This document shows, piece after piece, positions 22,262 to 30,261 of a stretch of 64,000 nucleotides of DNA; within the stretch, counting starts at the first letter, position 1, and every line of letters starts with the position of its first letter. Both the position numbers and the translations under genes were made by a program. The stretch comes from Porticoccus sp905181945 (GTDB lineage: Bacteria; Pseudomonadota; Gammaproteobacteria; Pseudomonadales; Porticoccaceae). The notes beneath the pieces are model-generated. The model was given only the letters and a program-made list of their open reading frames with translations, had not been told where the DNA came from and did not search any database. Location: contig NZ_CP159825.1 of assembly GCF_047729555.1 (NCBI RefSeq), positions 1,302,001 to 1,366,000 on the forward strand, given 5' to 3'.

Positions 22262-23275
22262 ATGAGCTTTAAACACATCCGAGGCGTATTCCCATATACG
22301 CGCATGCGTCGAAACCGAACTGATAATTTTTCACGCCGCCTCATCAGAGAATCTACGTTGACTCCTGATGATTTAATCTGCCCTTTATTCGTAATAGCGG
22401 GCAGTCGTCGTCGCGAAAAAATACTCTCTATGCCTGGAATAGAAAGGCTTTCTATTGACCTCTTGGTGAAAGAGGCTCAAACACTAGTAGATCTTGGCAT
22501 CCCTGCAATCGCTTTATTTCCTGTTCCCGATCAACAACATAAAACTCTTTTGGCTGAAGAGGCATTCAATCCAGATGGGTTAGTGCAGCTAGCTACAAGG
22601 GCCATCAAGCAGGCAGTTCCAGGGTTAGGCATTATCACTGATGTAGCACTTGATCCTTTCACAACACACGGCCAGGATGGCATCGTTGATGATGACACCG
22701 ACTATGTTTTGAACGACATAACTATCGAGACTCTAGTGAAGCAAGCTCTCTCGCATGCCGAGGCAGGCGCAGATATTGTTGCTCCATCAGATATGATGGA
22801 TGGACGCATCAGACGCATTCGTGAAAATCTAGAAGAATCCGGGCATGTCAATACACGCATCATGGCGTATTCTGCCAAATACGCTTCTAGCTACTATGGA
22901 CCTTTTCGGGAGGCTGTAGGCTCTGCCAAAAATATTAAAAATGCAGAAAAAAAAACCTATCAAATAGACCCATCCAACACAAATGAAGCACTGCATGAGT
23001 GCGCATTAGATCTGGAAGAAGGGGCAGATATGATTATGGTTAAGCCCGGCATGCCCTACTTGGACGTAGTGCGCAGAGTAAAAGAAGAACTTAAGGCACC
23101 TACATTTGTATATCAAGTGAGCGGGGAATACGCCATGCATGTAGCCGCGTTCGAGAACGGCTGGCTTCATCGAGAAAAGGTAATAATCGAATCTCTTTTA
23201 TGTTTTAAGCGAGCCGGAGCTGACGGAGTTCTAACCTATTTTGCTAAAGAAGCCGCCAAGATACTCAACAGGTAA
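22262..23275 (+). CDS. hemB: Porphobilinogen synthase (ALA dehydratase)
   Basis: Condenses two 5-aminolevulinate molecules to porphobilinogen. The 337-residue protein has RRNRTDNFSRRLIRESTL and GIPAIALFPV. The two Schiff-base lysines lie in MAYSAKYASSYYGPFR and DMIMVKPGMPYLDVV. The classical zinc Cys triad is not seen: the region after DVALDPFTTHGQDG lacks the cysteines, so it is the Mg-type form found in Pseudomonas. It follows hemL by 77 nt and has a CCGGAGAA Shine-Dalgarno. Confidence 0.96.
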   Translation: MSFKHIRGVFPYTRMRRNRTDNFSRRLIRESTLTPDDLICPLFVIAGSRRREKILSMPGIERLSIDLLVKEAQTLVDLGIPAIALFPVPDQQHKTLLAEEAFNPDGLVQLATRAIKQAVPGLGIITDVALDPFTTHGQDGIVDDDTDYVLNDITIETLVKQALSHAEAGADIVAPSDMMDGRIRRIRENLEESGHVNTRIMAYSAKYASSYYGPFREAVGSAKNIKNAEKKTYQIDPSNTNEALHECALDLEEGADMIMVKPGMPYLDVVRRVKEELKAPTFVYQVSGEYAMHVAAFENGWLHREKVIIESLLCFKRAGADGVLTYFAKEAAKILNR

Positions 23276-23329
23276 ATTAAAAATGTTATCTTTAAAACAA
23301 ATAGGCAAGGGTCTGTTTGTGTTTAAATA

Positions 23330-23563
23330 TTAATCTTCCAGAATTTTCAAAAGAGCTTGGGCGTGCCCAGCTGCCACTATTCCTAGATCTGTTAAGTAGC
23401 CCCCGTCGAGATGATCGGTTAAACCCTTATGAAATAGTCTGGCTGCCGCGCTTACCGAGCCTGAAGAAGCGTCTTGTTCATGTATCTTTAGGCCATATGC
23501 TTTTGATTTCAAGTTAAACTGATTTAAGAGTCTGATCTCTTCCATTTTGTCGTTAAAGTTCAT
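23330..23563 (-). CDS. TIGR02647 family small protein (putative DNA-binding)
   Basis: A 77-residue protein with MNFNDKMEEIRLLNQFNL, then SVSAAARLFHKGL and DGGYLTDLGIVAAGHAQALLKIL. This pattern matches the TIGR02647 family of small gammaproteobacterial proteins, annotated as DNA-binding but not characterised to my knowledge. I prefer the ATG at 23563, which has GGAAG 5 nt upstream, over the in-frame ATG at 23575. It is convergent with hemB and lies downstream of gcvH. Confidence 0.75.
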   Translation of the reverse strand: MNFNDKMEEIRLLNQFNLKSKAYGLKIHEQDASSGSVSAAARLFHKGLTDHLDGGYLTDLGIVAAGHAQALLKILED

Positions 23564-23642
23564 CTTATCTTCCATCCTACTGTAGTAGATAGCAGTCCTT
23601 CTGGACAGTACTTTTAGGCTGTCTTTGTAGTGCGAACTCTAA

Positions 23643-24032
23643 TTAATCAGCAGCAGCTAAAGACTCGTACTCCTCAGTATCCATTAAATTATGTAATTCG
23701 GTCGGATCTGATATTTTTACCCTAAAAAACCAACCACTATCATATGGCGAACCATTAACAATTTCGGGCTCATCTTCTAGTAATGCGTTAACTGCAATTA
23801 CCTCGCCAGAAATAGGCGCATAAATATCTGAAGCTGCTTTAACAGATTCTACAACTCCAGTTTCTTCTCCTGCAACAACGCTCATTCCGAGCTGTGGCAA
23901 CTCAACATAGACAACATCCCCAAGACTTTCTTGCGCATGTTCACTTATGCCTATTGTTGCTGTGCCGTCCCCTTCATCACGAACCCATTCATGGCTAGCG
24001 GCGTATTTTAAACCGGATGGAGCTTTTTTCAT
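23643..24032 (-). CDS. gcvH: Glycine cleavage system H protein
   Basis: Lipoyl carrier that shuttles the aminomethyl group between the P, T and L proteins. The 129-residue protein has LKYAASHEWVRDEGDGTATIGISEHAQ and the lipoyl-lysine motif ESVKAASDIYAPISGEV. The ATG at 24032 has GGAAA at good spacing and fits the family length; the longer frame to 24077 does not. Neither gcvT nor gcvP is adjacent, although E. coli has gcvTHP next to the same ubi genes. The 138-nt upstream gap shows no glycine riboswitch; a weak hairpin (AAGTACA/TGTACTT) at 24132-24159 may end the ubi transcript. Confidence 0.95.
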   Translation of the reverse strand: MKKAPSGLKYAASHEWVRDEGDGTATIGISEHAQESLGDVVYVELPQLGMSVVAGEETGVVESVKAASDIYAPISGEVIAVNALLEDEPEIVNGSPYDSGWFFRVKISDPTELHNLMDTEEYESLAAAD

Positions 24033-24170
24033 TGAGGTTTCCTTATTCCACTTCTTGATTTCTAACCGTTTGACCAAAACGATATAACTTAAAAAATATC
24101 TAAGATTCTAACCTTGATTAACCCTAAACTAAAGTACAAGTATTGGGCTAGCTGTACTTAAAAATGCATA

Positions 24171-25406
24171 CTATAAAATCCCCATCGCTTCTTTCACAAT
24201 TTTATTTTTAATAAAGCCGAGTTTGTTTATAAGCCTCATGCCGTCATTGCGCAATAATCGCATAGGCAAGTGCTGATCTTCAAATAACCTTTTCAGACCC
24301 TCCATTACGGCCATCATGCCCAGATTATGAGGTTTTCTGCTGCGTTGATAACGACGAAGCGCCAAAAAATTACCCGGAGATAATTTTCGATATAATGCAT
24401 TTTCTATTTCATTAACTAAAGCTATTGCATCTTGAATGCCTAAATTAACCCCCTGTCCGGCTAGCGGATGGATCGTATGTGCGGCATCTCCTATTAGTGC
24501 AATTCCTGGCATAACATAATCTATTGCATGCCTTTGCTTAAGTGAAAAACTAGAGCGCTTTTCAACTTTGGTTATTTTTCCTAAGCAGCTACTACCTGCC
24601 AACTCTAGAGCTTCACAAAAGGCAAAATCATCAAGTAACATCAATTTTTCTGCTACGGAATCTTTCTGAGACCAAACAATAGAGCAGTGATGAGAGTTCC
24701 CTGTCTCTGCCTGCAAGGGCAAAAAAGCTAGCGGTCCATCCGGCAAAAATCTCTGTCTGGCCGTAAAATTATGAGCTTTTTCGGTGACGACGCTAGTGAC
24801 GATGGCATGATGCCCATAATTCCATTCTCGCAACTGGAAGCCGCATAAATCACGCACCTTGGATTCACCTCCATCAGCAGCGACCAGAAGCTTTGTCGTT
24901 ATAGCGGTTCCATCACTTAAGATGATGGTTGTTACTTCTGAGTGCCCTGACGAAGACTTTTGGTCTACATCTACAACCATGGCAGGGCATAGTAGCTCAA
25001 CATTTTCTAGCCCTTCCATTCGATGTAAAATACTTTTAATAATCAATCTGTTTTCTACAATATGGCCTAGGCTGGACTGGCGAATATCTTTACAATCGAA
25101 CTCAATATTTCCAGTGCCGTCAGACTCCCATATCTCCATTCGCTGGTAAGGGCAAACACGCTGACTAGCAATATTACTCCATACCCCTATATCTTCGAGA
25201 AGGTGTCGAGAGGATTCAGTTAATGCCACCACTCTAGGATCAAATTTTGCCTTAATATCAGTATCCTTAAAAGGCTTTGCTTCAAGAATAGCTATTTTTA
25301 GATTCACGCAATCCGAGTGTTGGCGCGTTGCCAGCAATGAGGCAAAAATGAGTCCCACCATCCCAGCCCCAGCAACAACAATATCGTATTCTTTGTCACC
25401 CATCAC
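24171..25406 (-). CDS. UbiH/UbiF/VisC-family FAD monooxygenase (ubiquinone hydroxylase, UbiI-like)
   Basis: Flavin hydroxylase of ubiquinone synthesis. The 411-residue protein has the FAD GxGxxG motif VVAGAGMVGLIFASLLA, a central DGGESKVRDLCGF, and the second FAD motif LIGDAAHTIHPLAGQGVNLGIQD. By position (after pepP-ubiH) it corresponds to visC/ubiI, the C5 hydroxylase, but paralogues UbiF and UbiM are similar, so ring position is uncertain. It overlaps the upstream ubiH by 11 nt. Confidence 0.85.
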   Translation of the reverse strand: MMGDKEYDIVVAGAGMVGLIFASLLATRQHSDCVNLKIAILEAKPFKDTDIKAKFDPRVVALTESSRHLLEDIGVWSNIASQRVCPYQRMEIWESDGTGNIEFDCKDIRQSSLGHIVENRLIIKSILHRMEGLENVELLCPAMVVDVDQKSSSGHSEVTTIILSDGTAITTKLLVAADGGESKVRDLCGFQLREWNYGHHAIVTSVVTEKAHNFTARQRFLPDGPLAFLPLQAETGNSHHCSIVWSQKDSVAEKLMLLDDFAFCEALELAGSSCLGKITKVEKRSSFSLKQRHAIDYVMPGIALIGDAAHTIHPLAGQGVNLGIQDAIALVNEIENALYRKLSPGNFLALRRYQRSRKPHNLGMMAVMEGLKRLFEDQHLPMRLLRNDGMRLINKLGFIKNKIVKEAMGIL

Positions 25407-26715
25407 TTCTTATTCCTGTATCAAACACAAGAGAATCTAGTGGTCTAAACTTAGCCAGCTCATGACCTCTCGTCTGAAGCCCCATACCTAATTGCGTAAA
25501 ATTTCTCCTGAACAAGGGAAGTACATCTAATGCCAGTAGCCCAATATTTCTTGCTAGCACTATAGGAAGAGCTCTATTACCAAATGTTCTAGGCAATAAA
25601 TCACTCAGTAAAATTGTTCTCTCCTGATCTAATTTTTGATTATCAAGATAGCGCTCTAGTACGCTATATTCCCCTAATGAAGAGCTGCCTTCTACTGCTG
25701 CCTTTGCTAGTTCATTAGCCAGCATAGCCACATCACGCAATGCTAAATTGAAACCTTGTCCTGCTACTGGGTGCAAAGAATGTGCAGCATTACCCACAAC
25801 CACAACATTGCTGCGGACTTGTTCGTTGCTAGTGACTAACCTCACAGGGAAGCTGTAACGCGTACCGATTCGTTGAAGTTTTCCCAGCCTGTACCCAAAG
25901 CATAATTGTAACTCTTTCAGGAATGCATCTTCAGATTCTGATAATAGTTTTTCAGCCTGAATTAAAGAAACTGTCCAGACTAGCGAAGCACGATAATCTC
26001 CATCTATCGGCTCCAGTGGCAGCATAGCTATGGGTCCAGAATCAGAAAATCGTTCATAGGCAATGCCAGCATGATCTTGGGACAATGAAACATTCGCCAC
26101 AATAGCCACTTGCCCGTAATCTTTTACAGTAAAATCAATACCTAGCATATTCCTAGTTTCCGACTTAGCACCATCTGCAATTACTAAAAGCTTTGAGTTC
26201 ACTTCTCTACTTTTACCGACCCCAGCTGTGGAGACAGAGAATTTCATACCGCCTTTTACAGCTTTAAGTTCAGCTATTTTTGCTGAATCAACAATCTCAA
26301 TATCCTCAGCTTCTATTAATGCCTCTGATAAAGCAGAGCTAATCCATCTGTTTTCAACAACATACCCCAGAGCGGGCAAATTTTGCTCTTCGGCACATAG
26401 TCTAGCACTACCCGGGTAACCTTTATCAGAAACATGCACCTCACTTATTTCGGTAAGTTTAGGGCTCAGATTCTCCCACAATCCAAGGATTTCAAAGATC
26501 TCACGGCTACTTTGCGAAAGAGCTGTAGAGCGGGCATCAAAATACGATTCCAAGCCATCAATAGACTGTGTGGTCTGCATTGGCTGAGCATCTACGATTT
26601 GAATGCGCCAGCCGCACTTACAAGAAGACAAAAGTAAAGCCAGACTAGCTCCAACCATGCCGCCGCCAATGATTGAAATATCAACATCTTGTCGAATTAG
26701 CGACTGATTAGTCAT
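25396..26715 (-). CDS. ubiH: 2-octaprenyl-6-methoxyphenol hydroxylase (UbiH)
   Basis: Second FAD monooxygenase of the ubiquinone pathway, 439 residues, slightly longer than E. coli UbiH (392). It shows ISIIGGGMVGASLALLLSS at the N-terminus, ADGAKSETRNMLGI in the middle, and VVGNAAHSLHPVAGQGFNLALRD. It follows pepP by 21 nt and overlaps its paralogue by 11 nt, the conserved pepP-ubiH-visC order. Assignment to UbiH rather than UbiI rests mainly on order. Confidence 0.87.
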   Translation of the reverse strand: MTNQSLIRQDVDISIIGGGMVGASLALLLSSCKCGWRIQIVDAQPMQTTQSIDGLESYFDARSTALSQSSREIFEILGLWENLSPKLTEISEVHVSDKGYPGSARLCAEEQNLPALGYVVENRWISSALSEALIEAEDIEIVDSAKIAELKAVKGGMKFSVSTAGVGKSREVNSKLLVIADGAKSETRNMLGIDFTVKDYGQVAIVANVSLSQDHAGIAYERFSDSGPIAMLPLEPIDGDYRASLVWTVSLIQAEKLLSESEDAFLKELQLCFGYRLGKLQRIGTRYSFPVRLVTSNEQVRSNVVVVGNAAHSLHPVAGQGFNLALRDVAMLANELAKAAVEGSSSLGEYSVLERYLDNQKLDQERTILLSDLLPRTFGNRALPIVLARNIGLLALDVLPLFRRNFTQLGMGLQTRGHELAKFRPLDSLVFDTGIRSDG

Positions 26716-26736
26716 ATTCTTATAGACTCTAATTTG

Positions 26737-28050
26737 CTATTTAGAAGCCATTAGCGCTTCAATTTCGAATGTGGTTTTGGGTGCATCGCTAGATAGCACT
26801 TTAGGGGCATTGTCTGTAACCAAGATATCATCCTCAATACGAATACCAATTCCACGCCAACGTTTATCAACATCTTTGTTGTCTGGGGAAATATAAATTC
26901 CTGGCTCCACTGTAGCCACCATACCTGGTTGAAGCACTCGCCATTCTTCATTTATTTTGTAATTGCCCACATCATGCACATCCATACCCAACCAATGACC
27001 AGCTCGATGCATATAGAAGTCGCTATACTTTTTAGTCTCGATTAGTTCGTTAATCTCGCCATCCAGAATACCTATATCACGCAATCCTTCGGTAATAATA
27101 CTTACTGTGGTCTTGTGAGAATCATTCCAGAAATTATTGCTGGAACAAGCAGCTATCGCTGACATTTGAGCTTCTAAAACTATGTCATAAATTACTTTCT
27201 GTTCATCTGTATACTTTCCATTAACAGGAAAAGTTCGAGTTATATCTGCAGCATAACTATGTAGTTCGCAACCAGCATCAATTAATACCAAATCTCCATC
27301 TTTCAGTTTTGAATTGTTCTCTACATAATGAAGAATGCACCCATTGACGCCACCGCCAACGATAGTTCCGTAAGCAGGAGAGTTAGCTCCGGCCATAGCA
27401 AATTCATATTCGATTTCCGCTTGCAGTTGATACTCATAGACCCCCGGAGCACAGTTCCTCATTGCTCGGCAATGGGCTCGAGCAGAAATAGTTGCGGCTT
27501 TCTCCATGATCTTTTGCTCTTCTATACTCTTAAGCAAACGTAACTCATGGAGCGGTTGTTCCAGATTAATAAATAACTCTACAGATGAGCCTGTCGAGCC
27601 AGCATTACCTCTATTATTTTCCACTTTTTTTGTCAAAAAAGAATCAAAGTTAGCATCCTTGCCGGCGGTGTAATAAATCTTTCTTCGGCCTTCAAGCAAC
27701 TTTGGTAAAATTTCATCGATATTTTCAATAGGAAAGGCATCATCAGCACCATACTTTAGGCGAGCACCTTCGGGTCCAGCTCGGCGTCCGTCCCATGTTT
27801 CTCTTTCCACATTTCTGTCCCGACAAAACATCAAGAATTGCTGCTGCTCTCGACCGGATATCAAAACTAGTACAGATTCTGGCTCTAGAAATCCAGTTAG
27901 GTAAAAAAAATCGCTATCCTGGCGATAAGGATAAAGCACATCCCTATTGCGAGATTTCTCAGGTGCTGCCGAAAGAATAGCGATGCTATTATTAGGCATC
28001 ATCGACATTAATTGATGTCTTCGTCGATTAAACTCTTGATTCGTAATCAT
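26737..28050 (-). CDS. pepP: Xaa-Pro aminopeptidase (aminopeptidase P)
   Basis: Metallopeptidase that removes an N-terminal residue before proline. The 437-residue protein has the N-terminal aminopeptidase-P domain (YPYRQDSDFFYLTGFLEPES). The dinuclear-metal ligands are visible: DAGCELHSYAADITRTFPVNG (two Asp), HRAGHWLGMDVHDVG (His), VEPGIYI (Glu) and IRIEDD (Glu). Length equals the E. coli enzyme (441). It is in the ygfB-pepP-ubiH-visC operon, 65 nt after ygfB. Confidence 0.95.
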   Translation of the reverse strand: MITNQEFNRRRHQLMSMMPNNSIAILSAAPEKSRNRDVLYPYRQDSDFFYLTGFLEPESVLVLISGREQQQFLMFCRDRNVERETWDGRRAGPEGARLKYGADDAFPIENIDEILPKLLEGRRKIYYTAGKDANFDSFLTKKVENNRGNAGSTGSSVELFINLEQPLHELRLLKSIEEQKIMEKAATISARAHCRAMRNCAPGVYEYQLQAEIEYEFAMAGANSPAYGTIVGGGVNGCILHYVENNSKLKDGDLVLIDAGCELHSYAADITRTFPVNGKYTDEQKVIYDIVLEAQMSAIAACSSNNFWNDSHKTTVSIITEGLRDIGILDGEINELIETKKYSDFYMHRAGHWLGMDVHDVGNYKINEEWRVLQPGMVATVEPGIYISPDNKDVDKRWRGIGIRIEDDILVTDNAPKVLSSDAPKTTFEIEALMASK

Positions 28051-28115
28051 TGTGTATTTTAATTCTCAAAAAATATTATCTGGAAAAGTGTAACTTAAGA
28101 ATAGCCATTATCTGA

Positions 28116-28688
28116 CTAATGAATCACTTGTGAATCAGCCTTATCGGGGGCAATCATCTCTCCGCAAATAGTTGCTACTGCAACTCTAATATATTCAACT
28201 AGCTCAGTATAGCTGGCCTCGTCGTCATCTTCATCTCCAACATCTTTCTCATCTAAAAGCTGCACATTAGAAATAGATGCCAAATCATCCAAGGCCTCCG
28301 CTGTATTGCCAAGAGGCTCCTCTTTTAAGGATAGCTTTGAATTTCCCAACCCATAAAGGAATCCCTGACACCATTCGCTTAACGAGGTCAGTCGCTCGTT
28401 CAAAGAGAAGTCATCATCAGGAAGTAATGGTGAAAACTGAAAATCAGTGCTATTTATCTGGTCTACAGAAAATTGATATAAGTCGATGAGCATATCGCCC
28501 AAGTCTTCCACCCTTTCAGGATAGACATCAAGAAACTCTGCCACAGTCGTCACCAAGAAATCTTCAGAAAAAAACTCTTTACCACTGATTTCTCCACATA
28601 AAAAACCATGTAACTCCGACGGACTGCCTATTAAGTTTGCTCGAACAAAGGCATCAGCGATTTCATCATAATCCATTATTATCAGCAC
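28116..28688 (-). CDS. ygfB: UPF0149 family protein YgfB
   Basis: A cytoplasmic all-helical protein of 190 residues. It has the family pattern SPSELHGFLCGEI near the N-terminus, LTSLSEWCQGFLYGLG in the middle and YTELVEYIRVAVATICGE near the C-terminus. YgfB homologues act on ampDh3 expression in Pseudomonas, but the molecular role here is unknown. It begins the operon with pepP and is divergent from the zapA side. Confidence 0.88.
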   Translation of the reverse strand: MLIIMDYDEIADAFVRANLIGSPSELHGFLCGEISGKEFFSEDFLVTTVAEFLDVYPERVEDLGDMLIDLYQFSVDQINSTDFQFSPLLPDDDFSLNERLTSLSEWCQGFLYGLGNSKLSLKEEPLGNTAEALDDLASISNVQLLDEKDVGDEDDDEASYTELVEYIRVAVATICGEMIAPDKADSQVIH

Positions 28689-28876
28689 TTACATTATTGA
28701 ATGGTATCTCATCCTATCATTCTTGAGGAAAGCAAGCACCTCAGATCAATCGACTAAAAAAAATCACTTCTATACATTTAGTTAGCTTCTTTTTAACGAA
28801 TTAACTTTAAGTTTGTTGACCAATCCATAGCTGGGCAATTATAGTTAGCCACAGTAACTTAGCTGTGGGCGGGTAA

Positions 28877-29083
28877 ATGTCAGAGGATCTAGGGAAGCTT
28901 GAGCAAAAAATAGATCGAATTATTGCTATATGCGCTCAACTGAAAAAAGAAAATATATCTCTTAAAAAAAGAGAGTCCGGCTTGCTACTGGAGCGAAGCA
29001 GGCTTCTGGAAAAAAGCGAAATGACTCGCAATCGCTTAAAACAGACGATCATGAGGCTAAAAAACCTCAACAAAGAGAACTAA
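28877..29083 (+). CDS. TIGR02449 family small coiled-coil protein
   Basis: A 68-residue protein that is almost entirely coiled coil (LGKLEQKIDRIIAICAQLKK, then heptads to the C-terminus). It is recognised as the TIGR02449 family, resembling ZapB in size and shape. It lies 5 nt upstream of zapA, so a role in division alongside ZapA is plausible but unproven. Confidence 0.8.
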   Translation: MSEDLGKLEQKIDRIIAICAQLKKENISLKKRESGLLLERSRLLEKSEMTRNRLKQTIMRLKNLNKEN

Positions 29084-29088
29084 AAATC

Positions 29089-29397
29089 GTGAGCCAACAA
29101 ACAGTCGATATCCATATTTTAGACAAAGACTATCAGGTAAGCTGCCCTCTAGAAGAGCATAACGCGCTCATGGAGTCTGCGAAAAAACTTGATGAACAAA
29201 TGCGAGTCATCCGTAATAGCGGCAGTGTTATTGGTGCTGAAAGAATTGCTGTAATGGCGGCATTGAATCTGACCTACGAGATTTCGAAACTCGAAATTAA
29301 ACTTGCTGCAGAGAGCTCTCCCAGTAAACTTACGCTAGATCTCGATAAAAAAGTTTCTGCCGCCCTCCAAAGCTTCGAAGAATCGTCCACTTTATAA
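29089..29397 (+). CDS. zapA: Cell division protein ZapA
   Basis: Bundles FtsZ filaments at midcell. The 102-residue protein has QTVDIHILDKDYQVSCPLEE, AKKLDEQMRVIRNSG and ERIAVMAALNLTYEISKLE, then a C-terminal coiled coil. It starts at a GTG with AAAGAG upstream. The zapA-6S RNA-fau order matches E. coli and Pseudomonas. Confidence 0.92.
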   Translation: MSQQTVDIHILDKDYQVSCPLEEHNALMESAKKLDEQMRVIRNSGSVIGAERIAVMAALNLTYEISKLEIKLAAESSPSKLTLDLDKKVSAALQSFEESSTL

Positions 29398-29408
29398 TCT
29401 CTTCAGGG

Positions 29409-29414
29409 TATAAT
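29409..29414 (+). promoter_or_regulatory. -10 box of the 6S RNA promoter
   Basis: A perfect TATAAT at 29409-29414 lies 7-8 nt before the predicted 6S RNA 5' end. No good -35 hexamer is seen at 16-18 nt, so another activator or an upstream start may contribute. Confidence 0.6.
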
Positions 29415-29420
29415 GTTTTT

Positions 29421-29596
29421 ACGCCCTGGGGTACTCGCCAGTTGATGAGTCCTTGAGCCGATAATTTATAATCTGGGGGGTTTAAGCCGATACGGTGTGC
29501 ATGTCCGCATGACGGAAAGCCTAATGTATCGCTGAACCTGCCACCTTGAACCTTTCGGTTCAAGGCGCAATCAATAGCGGTATCTTCGGGGACACC
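29421..29596 (+). ncRNA. ssrS: 6S RNA
   Basis: Mimics an open promoter and sequesters sigma-70 RNA polymerase in stationary phase. The region between zapA and fau contains GTCCTTGAGCCGATAATTTA, the strong hairpin CCTTGAACCTTTCGGTTCAAGG, and complementary ends (GCCCTGGGGTACTCGC with GCGGTATCTTCGGGG), as in gammaproteobacterial 6S. The ends are estimated to within a few nt. Processing downstream would release pRNA-competent 6S and leave the fau mRNA. Confidence 0.88.
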
Positions 29597-29615
29597 TATA
29601 AAAAAAGAACTTCTT

Positions 29616-30188
29616 ATGGATACGATTGCCATACGCCAGCTAATGCGTGAAAAACGTCGCTTGCTTACGCCAAGGCAGCAAAAAATTGCTGGGGAAAATA
29701 TTGCTAAACAACTCTCCACGTTTCCTCCCTTTTGTAATAGCAAACGCATTGCATTTTATATTGCCCATGATGGAGAAATAGACCCAGGATTTGCTATGGG
29801 TATAGCTGAGGCTGCCGGAAAAGAATGCTATTTACCCATACTGCATCCACTCAAACAAAATCGTTTGTATTTTGCTCGACATAGCAACGCTGACTTTTTA
29901 TCAATTAATCGATATGGAATAAAAGAACCCCTCCTTCGAAAGGCAAAAGTTATACCCGCATTTGCCATTGATCTAATTCTGTTGCCATTGGTTGCATTTG
30001 ATCGTTCTTGCAATAGGATAGGTATGGGTGGGGGGTTTTATGACAGAACACTGCAGTTTCAGCAACACCTTACTAGGCTTGTAGGGCTCGCACAAAGTTG
30101 CCAAGAAACTGGTAGTATTAATAAGCAGCCTTGGGATATCCAGCTGCAAGCTGTTGTAACCGAAAAAAGTGTCATTTATCCTAGTTAA
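29616..30188 (+). CDS. fau: 5-formyltetrahydrofolate cyclo-ligase
   Basis: Converts 5-formyl-THF to 5,10-methenyl-THF with ATP, recovering an inhibitory folate. The 190-residue protein begins with RQLMREKRRLLTPRQQKIAG. It has the folate/ATP motif RIGMGGGFYDRTL near the C-terminus and LILLPLVAFDRSCN before it. Position directly after 6S RNA (ygfA in E. coli) is diagnostic. Confidence 0.94.
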   Translation: MDTIAIRQLMREKRRLLTPRQQKIAGENIAKQLSTFPPFCNSKRIAFYIAHDGEIDPGFAMGIAEAAGKECYLPILHPLKQNRLYFARHSNADFLSINRYGIKEPLLRKAKVIPAFAIDLILLPLVAFDRSCNRIGMGGGFYDRTLQFQQHLTRLVGLAQSCQETGSINKQPWDIQLQAVVTEKSVIYPS

Positions 30189-30261
30189 AGTTGCTCAGTA
30201 AAAATGCACTCACAGAATAAACTACTGCCACTAGAATCAATAAAAAATAAGAAAATTTACC

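Noticed and set aside
24033..24170. Glycine riboswitch upstream of gcvH
   Set aside because: The 138-nt gap lacks the conserved tandem aptamer cores.
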